From contig NZ_JAKEDR010000191.1 of the NCBI RefSeq assembly GCF_023653455.1, forward strand, positions 1-6,041: DNA of 6,041 bases, in the 5' to 3' direction. Origin of the DNA: Paraclostridium ghonii. GTDB taxonomy: Bacteria; Bacillota; Clostridia; Peptostreptococcales; Peptostreptococcaceae. The position numbers and the translations under genes were made by a program. The notes below the pieces were generated by a model. That model was given only the letters and a program-made list of their open reading frames with translations, was not told the DNA's origin and ran no database searches. How positions within the stretch are numbered: the first letter of the stretch is position 1; every line of letters begins with the position of its first letter. Shown here in pieces: positions 1 through 5,310 of the stretch.

Positions 1-33
1 TATTTATATAAATTAACATTTGGAGGAAATTGT

Positions 34-708
34 ATGAAAAAAATACTTATTTCTATAATTATGATTATATCTGTTGTAATGTTAACTGGTTGTGTAAATT
101 CAGATATATCTCTTAATATAGACAAAAAAGGAAACGCAAGTGTTACAGCGAAAATATTAAGTAGTGATTACTTAATGAATGGAATAAATGAGCAAGAATT
201 AAAGTCAAATTACGATAGTGTTGAGAAAATAACAGAGCAAGGTAAAACTGGATATAAAATCACTGAAAACTTAGGAAATATTGCAAATTTAAAGCAAAAT
301 AATATCAAAGGTATAGATAAATTTGACGATTTAGTGAGTGTAAAGAAAGTAGACAGTTTTCTATATAACACATACGATATAAATATAAAATTAAAAGATT
401 ATATGAATAAAAATATAAGCAATGAAGAAAAGGGTATGCTTAGCTTATTTGGGTCAGGATTTGATTTAAACTTTAATTTAAATACACCAATAGAACTAGT
501 TGAATCAAATGCTAATTCAAATTCAAAAAAGGATGGAATATATACATATAACTGGAATTTAAATTTATCAAATTTAGAAAATATACATGTAAAAGCTAAA
601 ATTCCAAATGTACAAAATATAATTATAATATCAATTTTAGGAATAATTTTAATTTTAGGATTAGCAGTATTTATTCTTAAAAAAAGAAGTAATAAGAATA
701 ATAAATAA
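34..708 (+). CDS. Membrane-anchored lipoprotein of unknown function (possibly LppM/DUF3153-like)
   Basis: The 224-residue protein starts with a short Lys-Lys signal peptide and a lipobox LTGC ending at Cys20, so the mature N-terminus should be lipid-modified on the outer face of the membrane. Residues about 23-190 form one polar domain with many beta-prone stretches (opening SLNIDKKGNASV). Residues about 194-215 are a strongly hydrophobic helix followed by a Lys/Arg/Asn-rich tail (KKRSNKNNK), which predicts a second membrane anchor with the tail in the cytoplasm. This layout of lipobox, one beta-rich domain and C-terminal helix resembles the LppM/DUF3153 group; that assignment is from memory and tentative. 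The start is supported by GGAGG at 22-26, seven bases before the ATG. No enzyme motif is visible. A hairpin and new promoter follow the stop, so it is probably not co-transcribed with the chitinases. Confidence 0.9.
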   Translation: MKKILISIIMIISVVMLTGCVNSDISLNIDKKGNASVTAKILSSDYLMNGINEQELKSNYDSVEKITEQGKTGYKITENLGNIANLKQNNIKGIDKFDDLVSVKKVDSFLYNTYDINIKLKDYMNKNISNEEKGMLSLFGSGFDLNFNLNTPIELVESNANSNSKKDGIYTYNWNLNLSNLENIHVKAKIPNVQNIIIISILGIILILGLAVFILKKRSNKNNK

Positions 709-724
709 TAAATAAAAAATTGTG

Positions 725-753
725 TTGTACATCAGAAAAAGGTCTGATATAAT
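725..753 (+). promoter_or_regulatory. Putative sigma-A promoter for the riboswitch-chitinase transcript
   Basis: A perfect -10 hexamer TATAAT lies at 748-753, with TTGTAC at 725-730 as a weak -35 box (first three bases match TTGACA). The spacer is exactly 17 bases. Predicted transcription start is near 760, about 40 bases before the aptamer. It is the best-placed promoter between the lipoprotein gene and the riboswitch. The -10 lies inside the 5' arm of the 745-786 hairpin, so the two calls partly compete. Confidence 0.5.
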
Positions 754-790
754 TAATTTGGTAACAATTACCAATTAATTATATCATTTT
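745..790 (+). terminator. Strong AT-rich hairpin, possible terminator of the lipoprotein gene
   Basis: Bases 745-764 pair with 768-786 around the 3-base loop CAA, giving 19 pairs with a single bulged T, followed by TTTT at 787-790. It lies 37 bases after the lipoprotein stop codon. The T-run is short and the stem is nearly all A-T, so termination may be weak. The hairpin could instead be a dyad for a regulator, since it overlaps the predicted -10 box and start site of the next transcript. Confidence 0.4.
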
Positions 791-800
791 ATAAAATTTA

Positions 801-879
801 ATAGGCAAGTTAGGCAAATTCAATGACGAAAAGTTATAGAGGCTAAGGTATATGTATGTACATTGGCTACTCAGTTGAA
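801..879 (+). promoter_or_regulatory. Probable cyclic di-GMP class I (GEMM-I) riboswitch aptamer, atypical copy
   Basis: Conserved GEMM-I blocks occur in order and at the right spacing: GGCAA at 804-808; a short P2 (about 809-824) with a GNRA-like GCAA loop at 814-817; GACGAAAAG at 825-833 (consensus GACGCAAAG); GCTAAGG at 842-848 opposite TTGGC at 863-867, resembling the CUAAG/UAUGG tetraloop receptor in P3; a P3 base GAG 839-841 with CTC 870-872; and a closing CAGTTG at 872-877 whose TTG pairs with CAA 806-808. In Vc2 numbering G20 is G805 and A47 is A831, both kept, but C92 would be A878 and C93 would be A879, so the usual TTGCC end is missing. It sits upstream of a chitinase gene and is followed by terminator-like hairpins, the usual arrangement for such a switch. 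The family call comes from motif recognition only. The ligand, and whether this copy still binds one, are uncertain. Confidence 0.68.
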
Positions 880-930
880 AAAGCATATACATATTTTTTG
901 TTTTTATACAAAATTATTATATGCTTTTTT
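878..930 (+). terminator. First terminator-like hairpin of the riboswitch expression platform
   Basis: Bases 878-889 (AAAAAGCATATA) pair perfectly over 12 bases with 918-929, and an inner helix of TTTTGT 896-901 with ACAAAA 908-913 extends the structure. The 3' arm ends in a six-T run (925-930). G+C in the stem is low (two G-C pairs), so it could be a weak terminator or only a folding intermediate. Its 5' arm begins right where the aptamer ends and can be captured by aptamer bases 850-859, which pair with 885-894, as expected of a switching element. Confidence 0.5.
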
Positions 931-942
931 GACTGTATCATC

Positions 943-971
943 AAAACTACTCTTTAGGAGTAGTTTTTTTT
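943..971 (+). terminator. Intrinsic terminator in the chitinase leader (riboswitch-controlled attenuator)
   Basis: A perfect 10-base stem, AAAACTACTC 943-952 with GAGTAGTTTT 958-967, closes a five-base loop (953-957) and runs into eight T residues (964-971). It lies 73 bases before the chitinase start codon and after the aptamer, so transcription must read through it to express the downstream genes. Its 3' arm GAGTAG 958-963 can also pair with CTACTC 867-872 in the aptamer, giving a plausible antiterminator. That pairing would make ligand-bound aptamer favour termination (an OFF switch); this is inference. Confidence 0.85.
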
Positions 972-994
972 ATTAATAAAATAACATCATTTAG

Positions 995-1038
995 CCCAAC
1001 TTTAGTCAATATGAACCTAATGTAGGCCAAGTGGGGGG
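995..1038 (+). promoter_or_regulatory. Structured leader around an unusual G-run ribosome-binding site
   Basis: The site before the 1044 start is a run of six G (1033-1038) followed by AAAGA, not a standard AGGAGG. CCCAACTT at 995-1002 can pair with AAGTGGGG at 1029-1036 over seven of eight positions (A998 faces G1033), burying part of the G-run. A small CCTA/TAGG hairpin (1016-1019 with 1023-1026) nests inside. It may modulate translation after read-through, or be a chance fold. Confidence 0.35.
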
Positions 1039-1043
1039 AAAGA

Positions 1044-3317
1044 ATGAAAAATTTAAAAAGATTAAAGCAACGTAAAAGCAAAGTAGTTACAGTTGTAATG
1101 ATGTCTATGCTTATGACACAAGGATTGTACTTAAGTGACAATAATATAGTAAATGCAAAAGAAAAAGATATGACTGAAATTAGATACACTACAAAGCAAA
1201 ATCAAAAAAGAAATGTTATGTATTATGGAGATTGGTCAATTTGGGGAGGTCAGGAAAATTTTTATCCTAAAGACATACCAGCAGACAAGTTAACTCATTT
1301 AAATTTTGCTTTTTTAGATTTTGATTCAAATGGGAATTTAAAGTTTACAGATAAAGATGCAGCTGTAGGGGCACCTGTAGGTCAAGATGGGGTTCAGTGG
1401 GGAGCACCTAATGCTGGGATATTAAATGCATTTCAGGAATTGAAAGCAAAGAATCCAAATTTAAAAATAGGAGTATCACTTGGAGGGTGGTCAAAATCTG
1501 GAGATTTCTCAGAAGTGGCTGCGAATCCAGAAAAAAGAGCTAATTTTGTTAAAAATGTATTAAAGTTTATAGAATATACAAATATGGATTTTGTAGATAT
1601 TGACTGGGAATATCCATGCGATGTAAGGCAACCAGACTTGGTAGATAATAAAAATGACGAAGGTACGCCTCATTCAACTAAGGCAGATAAAGAAAACTAT
1701 ATAAAACTTTTACAAGAATTTAGAACAGAGCTTGATAAGAAAAGCATTGAAATAAATAAAAATTATGAATTATCTGTAGCACTACCTGCTCCTAAGAGTA
1801 AAGTTGATTTAGGTATAGACATAAAAAATCTTTTTAATGTTGTGGATTTTGCAAATATAATGAGTTACGACATGAGAGGTGCATGGGATGAATATAGTGG
1901 TCATCAAAGTGGACTTTATACAAATCCAAATGAGCCTATAAAAGGTAATAATTTATCAGTAGATGAAACTGTAAATTATCTAATTAAACAAGGAGCTCAA
2001 AAAGATAAAATTGTAATTGGAGCAGCTTACTATACTCGTGGTTGGGATAAAGTAGAAAAAGGTAGTAATAATTCTTTGCCAGGAATATTTAACAAAGCTT
2101 CAATAACTACAAAAGATGCAGATCAAACGCCATCAAGAGGAGCTATAAATGAAGCTCCTCTAGCATCAGGAGATGGAGGTCGTATGGGAGGAGTATGGTC
2201 ATATAGAAGTATACAAAAGTTAAAATCAAACTATCCAGGATTAAAAGAATATTGGGATGATACAGCAAAAGCGCCTTATCTTTATGATGAAAGCACAGGT
2301 AAGCTTTTCACATATGATAATGTTAAATCAATAAAAGAAAAAACTAAATATGTAAATGAAAATGATTTAGGAGGTATGATAGCTTGGATGGCATCTCAAG
2401 ATGCTAAAACTGACTCTAGCAAAAGAGATGAATTAACCAAAGCCTCAAAAGAAGGGTTATTTGGAAGTGATAAATTGCCAGCAAATGAGTTAACTTTTTC
2501 AAAGCTAGATATAAAAACATCAATAAGTCCATATCAAGAACAATGGGGAGCAGATAAAAATGGATATGAAATAACTATAAAAAATAATGAAGTGTTAGAA
2601 GAATCACAAGAAGTATTATTATCGGTAGAAAAAGGTGCTGAAACAATAAAAGCTCCTAAATTGTATATAAAAAGTGATAAAGCTTTAAAAGCAGGAGATA
2701 ACATGGCTGGAAGCATTACTTATGAAAATGGATATACAATAGTAGATTTACAGTCTGTTTGGGAAGGCAAAAATATAGAGCCGGGAAAAACATATACTTT
2801 TAAATTAAAAGGAGATGCAAATATATCAAGTATAGATCTTGTGCAACGAATATCACAAAATGGTGTTGATATGTATAGACAATTAATATTTGATAATTCA
2901 CAAGTAGCACCTCCACAAGAAAACCAAGCTCCTAAATTAATTGGGGCAGACGATAAAACTATAAATATTGGAGATTCATTTGATAAATTAGATGGAGTTA
3001 AGGCTATAGATAATGAAGATGGAGATATAACAAATAAAATCAAAGTAGATGGTTTTGTTGATACATCTAAAGAAGGAAAATATAAGTTAATTTACTCAGT
3101 CGAAGATAGTAAAGGTGTAAAGACAGAGAAAGAAAGAGTTATAACTGTGGTAAAAAAAGGGGAAGAACCATCAAAAGATACGTATGATTCAAATAAAATA
3201 TATTTAAAAGGAGATGTAGTTATATTTAAAGGACAAAAATATATAGCTAAATGGTGGGTACAAGGAGAAGACCCAGATAAGTCCCAAGCATGGGAAAAGG
3301 TGGTTACCCCAAATTAA
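1044..3317 (+). CDS. Secreted GH18 chitinase with DUF5011 and CBM5/12 domains
   Basis: A 757-residue exported enzyme predicted to hydrolyse beta-1,4 bonds of chitin by the substrate-assisted GH18 mechanism. The signal peptide has a Lys/Arg-rich start and a likely cut after VNA at Ala38. The GH18 barrel spans about 56-470: SLGGW at 145-149; the catalytic motif D182-F-V-D185-I-D187-W-E189, with Glu189 as proton donor; MSYDMRG at 273-279; and Trp448 in GGMIAWM on the final strand. Residues about 478-620 form a beta-rich domain that may be the chitinase C (PF06483-like) module (tentative). An Ig-like DUF5011 domain (about 627-703, starting NQAP) and a CBM5/12 chitin-binding domain (712-755, with the AKWW motif at 736-738) follow. 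There is no LPXTG anchor, so the protein is probably released. All catalytic residues are intact. The gene lies behind the riboswitch and terminators and probably heads an operon with the next chitinase. It resembles clostridial ChiA/ChiB-type enzymes, but I do not assign a symbol. Confidence 0.96.
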   Translation: MKNLKRLKQRKSKVVTVVMMSMLMTQGLYLSDNNIVNAKEKDMTEIRYTTKQNQKRNVMYYGDWSIWGGQENFYPKDIPADKLTHLNFAFLDFDSNGNLKFTDKDAAVGAPVGQDGVQWGAPNAGILNAFQELKAKNPNLKIGVSLGGWSKSGDFSEVAANPEKRANFVKNVLKFIEYTNMDFVDIDWEYPCDVRQPDLVDNKNDEGTPHSTKADKENYIKLLQEFRTELDKKSIEINKNYELSVALPAPKSKVDLGIDIKNLFNVVDFANIMSYDMRGAWDEYSGHQSGLYTNPNEPIKGNNLSVDETVNYLIKQGAQKDKIVIGAAYYTRGWDKVEKGSNNSLPGIFNKASITTKDADQTPSRGAINEAPLASGDGGRMGGVWSYRSIQKLKSNYPGLKEYWDDTAKAPYLYDESTGKLFTYDNVKSIKEKTKYVNENDLGGMIAWMASQDAKTDSSKRDELTKASKEGLFGSDKLPANELTFSKLDIKTSISPYQEQWGADKNGYEITIKNNEVLEESQEVLLSVEKGAETIKAPKLYIKSDKALKAGDNMAGSITYENGYTIVDLQSVWEGKNIEPGKTYTFKLKGDANISSIDLVQRISQNGVDMYRQLIFDNSQVAPPQENQAPKLIGADDKTINIGDSFDKLDGVKAIDNEDGDITNKIKVDGFVDTSKEGKYKLIYSVEDSKGVKTEKERVITVVKKGEEPSKDTYDSNKIYLKGDVVIFKGQKYIAKWWVQGEDPDKSQAWEKVVTPN
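2922..3299 (+). repeat. Duplicated DUF5011-CBM5/12 module, copy A
   Basis: This coding segment (residues 627-752 of the first chitinase) matches, domain for domain, 4579-4953 in the next gene. Both begin NQAP, share the EDGD and VDTSK motifs of the Ig-like part, and end in the chitin-binding module with AKWW. At the DNA level the strongest part is 3210-3299 against 4864-4953: I count 78 identical bases of 90 with no gaps. It indicates module sharing by duplication or gene conversion between neighbours. Confidence 0.85.
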
Positions 3318-3349
3318 GATAGAATGGCATATTATTATGAATGTATGAT

Positions 3350-3374
3350 TTGTAATTATGTTATAAAGTTACAA
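3350..3374 (+). other. Inter-gene hairpin between the two chitinases (not a terminator)
   Basis: TTGTAATTAT at 3350-3359 pairs with 3363-3374 over 10 base pairs, with a two-base AG bulge (3367-3368) and loop GTT. No T-run follows, so it should not stop transcription. It might stabilise or process the message between the two genes. I see no convincing promoter in the 103-base gap: TATAAA occurs at 3362-3367 and 3387-3392, but neither has a -35 box at the right distance. Confidence 0.35.
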
Positions 3375-3420
3375 TTATCGGAAATTTATAAAATGAATAT
3401 TAATTAAAGGGGAGAATACT

Positions 3421-5109
3421 ATGAAGCACTTAAGAAAATTAAATAAAAAAATAGTAATAACAATAATGGTATCTATGTTTATGACATCTGGAATTTCAAT
3501 TTATGATGGGATAAAAGCTAGTGCGCAGGAAAATGAAGCCGTAAGCCGTGCTTATTCAAATAAAAGCATAAGCTTTGGAGTAGGGCAAGGAATTGAATGG
3601 CCAACTCAAGTTAATGCTCCTTATGTTGATATGGTTGCATGGATAACAAAACCAGGGTATACGAATAATGGGACTGTAAATTTAAAGAGGATATCTGAAG
3701 ATACGGGAGTAAAATTTTTTAATTTAGGGTTCATACAATCAACAGGTAAAATAGAAAATAACAAAGTACAATGGGGATGGGGTGGATTCTCTGTTTTAAG
3801 TGAAAATAATAATGATAATACTCAATATCAAGGAATGAAAAAATCAATAAAAGAATTAAGAGATATAGGTGGAGATGCAACTATAGCATTTGGAGGATTA
3901 AATGGAGTTACATTTTGGGAACAAACTCAAGATGAAAATGTGTTATATAACACATATAAAGAAATTGTAGAAGGATATAAATTAACAAGAATAGATTTAG
4001 ATATTGAGGGAACGGCTCAAAGTAAATCTTTAAATATAACAAATGCTAAAGCTATAAAGAGGGTTCAGGACGAAACAGGAGTAGATGTTGTATTAACATT
4101 ACCCGTTTTACCAAGTGGATTAACATCAGTACAATTAGATGTTTTAGAAGCTTATTTATCTCAAGGGGTAGATATAGAACTTGTAAATATAATGACTATG
4201 TGTTATGGAAGTGGAACTTTATTACCAGGAGAAAATTATGGAACTGCTTCTATAAGAGCGATTGATAATACTAAAAATCAAGTTCAACAATACTTTAAAA
4301 AATATGCTAATATATCTTTAACAGATAGTGAAGCTTATAAAAAAGTAGGAACAACTTCATCTATTGGATTTGAAGGAGAAGCTCATCCTATATTTAATAC
4401 TGAGTGGTCTAAATTAGTTGTAGATCATTCTATACAAAAAGGGCTTGGGATGACATCTTTCTGGTCAATGAATAGAGATGCGATGCTAGAAAATAATAAA
4501 GGAGTAACAAATCAATATCAATTCACAGATATATATAAAACTTTCGGAGAAGGCGCAAATACAGAAGATCCTCAAAAAAATCAAGCTCCTGTACTACATG
4601 GAATAGATAATAAAACTATATATGTAGGAGAAAAATTTGATTTACTAGAAGGGGTAAGTGCTACAGATAAAGAAGACGGAGATTTAACATCTAAGATAAA
4701 AGTAGAAGGAAATGTGGATACTTCTAAAGTAGGAAATTACAAAATAAATTACTCTGTAACTAATAGTAAAAATCTTACAACTAGCAAACAAAGATTAATA
4801 ACAGTTAAGGAAAAGCCAGATCCATTACAAGACACATATGATCCAAATAAAATATACGAAGAAGGAGATGTAGTTATATTTAAAGGAGAAAAATATGTAG
4901 CTAAGTGGTGGGTTAAAGGAGAAGATCCAGATAAGTCTAAGTCTTGGGAAAAAGTAATAAATAATAATGAAGATGGAAGTATAGATTATTATGAAGGGCT
5001 AATTTGCCAGGGTGGAGAACTTGTAAGATACGAAGGTCACACATATAAAGCTAAGTGGTGGACAAATACAATTCCAGGAAGCGATAATACGTGGGAACTA
5101 GTTAAATAA
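3421..5109 (+). CDS. Secreted GH18 chitinase, PF-ChiA-like subfamily, with DUF5011 and two CBM5/12-like modules
   Basis: A 562-residue exported enzyme. The signal peptide (KHLRKLNKK start) is likely cut after ASA at Ala35. The GH18 barrel spans about 50-375 and follows the PF-ChiA-like pattern: FGGLNG at 157-162, IDLDIEG at 191-197 with Asp192, Asp194 and the proposed acid Glu196, TLPVLPSGLT after it, VNIMTM at 255-260, and a C-terminal SFWSMNRD. The first Asp of the classic DxxDxDxE is Thr here, which I believe is usual for this subfamily. Cys261 sits where relatives have, to my knowledge, Asp (MDYG), a possible change in the substrate pocket. A DUF5011 Ig-like domain (387-463), a CBM5/12 (471-512, AKWW 494-497) and a second, more diverged CBM5/12-like module (about 522-562, AKWW 544-547) follow. 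AAAGGGGAG at 3406-3414 supports the start. The substrate is probably chitin or chitin fragments; endo versus exo action cannot be read from sequence. It is probably co-transcribed with the upstream chitinase. Confidence 0.94.
   Translation: MKHLRKLNKKIVITIMVSMFMTSGISIYDGIKASAQENEAVSRAYSNKSISFGVGQGIEWPTQVNAPYVDMVAWITKPGYTNNGTVNLKRISEDTGVKFFNLGFIQSTGKIENNKVQWGWGGFSVLSENNNDNTQYQGMKKSIKELRDIGGDATIAFGGLNGVTFWEQTQDENVLYNTYKEIVEGYKLTRIDLDIEGTAQSKSLNITNAKAIKRVQDETGVDVVLTLPVLPSGLTSVQLDVLEAYLSQGVDIELVNIMTMCYGSGTLLPGENYGTASIRAIDNTKNQVQQYFKKYANISLTDSEAYKKVGTTSSIGFEGEAHPIFNTEWSKLVVDHSIQKGLGMTSFWSMNRDAMLENNKGVTNQYQFTDIYKTFGEGANTEDPQKNQAPVLHGIDNKTIYVGEKFDLLEGVSATDKEDGDLTSKIKVEGNVDTSKVGNYKINYSVTNSKNLTTSKQRLITVKEKPDPLQDTYDPNKIYEEGDVVIFKGEKYVAKWWVKGEDPDKSKSWEKVINNNEDGSIDYYEGLICQGGELVRYEGHTYKAKWWTNTIPGSDNTWELVK
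4579..4953 (+). repeat. Duplicated DUF5011-CBM5/12 module, copy B
   Basis: This segment (residues 387-511 of the second chitinase) is the partner of 2922-3299. The chitin-binding part 4864-4953 is about 87% identical at DNA level to 3210-3299, while the catalytic domains of the two genes belong to different subfamilies. A further CBM5/12-like unit (about 4984-5106) follows only in this gene and has diverged much more, keeping the AKWW core. Confidence 0.85.
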
Positions 5110-5115
5110 AAAGAT

Positions 5116-5168
5116 ATGGGGTTGATACATGAGTAATTTCAAATTGCCATGGGTCAGCCCCATTTTTA
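5116..5168 (+). terminator. Intrinsic terminator after the chitinase genes, possibly bidirectional
   Basis: ATGGGGTTGA 5116-5125 pairs with TCAGCCCCAT 5154-5163 over 10 bases (one G-U), followed by TTTTT to 5167. A competing short hairpin uses ATGGG 5149-5153 with CCCAT 5159-5163 and the same T-run. It begins seven bases after the second chitinase stop. An A-rich stretch at 5103-5112 gives a T-rich tail on the opposite strand, so it may also stop transcripts coming from the methyltransferase side. Confidence 0.85.
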
Positions 5169-5173
5169 TATAC

Positions 5174-5218
5174 TAGGGATTATAAATTATCTGATTTGTG
5201 GATAAATTATAATCCCTA
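5174..5218. repeat. Near-perfect inverted repeat, 17-base arms
   Basis: Bases 5174-5190 and 5202-5218 are reverse complements at 16 of 17 positions around an 11-base loop; the outer part is TAGGGATTATAA with TTATAATCCCTA. No long T-run follows on either strand. It separates the chitinase terminator from the G+C-rich element at 5227-5310 and may be part of the same unit. Confidence 0.7.
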
Positions 5219-5226
5219 CTGCTAAA

Positions 5227-5310
5227 CTTGAGCAACGGACATGATTTTCAAGGTCGTTGGCGACATGAAGTGGTTCGCAGACGTAGTCGCTCAAGCAAAG
5301 CGAATTTTTT
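5227..5310 (+). ncRNA. Candidate structured RNA or repeat element of high G+C, unknown family
   Basis: By my count about 39 of the 77 bases at 5227-5303 are G or C, against roughly 30% around it. Several helices are possible: CTTGAGC 5227-5233 with GCTCAAG 5289-5295, CAACG 5233-5237 with CGTTG 5255-5259, and GCGAC 5260-5264 with GTCGC 5286-5290 (this one competes with the first). The plus strand ends in a terminator-like hairpin and T-run (5287-5310). No gene follows on the plus strand, so it is not an ordinary leader riboswitch. No convincing reading frame with a ribosome-binding site is present. It could be a small RNA, a processed 3' UTR, or a dispersed repeat. I do not recognise the family with confidence. 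Confidence 0.45.
5287..5310 (+). terminator. Terminator-like hairpin ending the G+C-rich element
   Basis: TCGCT 5287-5291 pairs with AGCGA 5299-5303 around a seven-base loop, followed by A and six T (5305-5310). The stem is short at five pairs. The T-run overlaps the stop codon of the convergent methyltransferase gene. The 5' arm is shared with the CTTGAGC/GCTCAAG closing helix, so the two structures are mutually exclusive. Confidence 0.55.

Noticed and set aside
725..786. Insertion-sequence end or attachment site at the long 745-786 hairpin
   Set aside because: There is no transposase, target-site duplication or matching second end in the window; a terminator or promoter dyad explains it more simply.
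947..1189. Minus-strand open frame of 80 codons over the leader and chitinase start
   Set aside because: It crosses the terminator and the start of an unmistakable chitinase gene, and shows no family motif; it is an opposite-strand shadow.
2534..3043. Two minus-strand open frames (2534-2716 and 2720-3043) inside the first chitinase
   Set aside because: Both lie wholly within the plus-strand coding sequence and have no recognisable motif or ribosome-binding context.
5227..5295. tRNA-like outline: a 7-base acceptor-type stem closing 69 bases, with TTCG near the 3' side
   Set aside because: There is no proper T-arm or D-arm, no recognisable anticodon stem, and the closing helix competes with the terminator stem.
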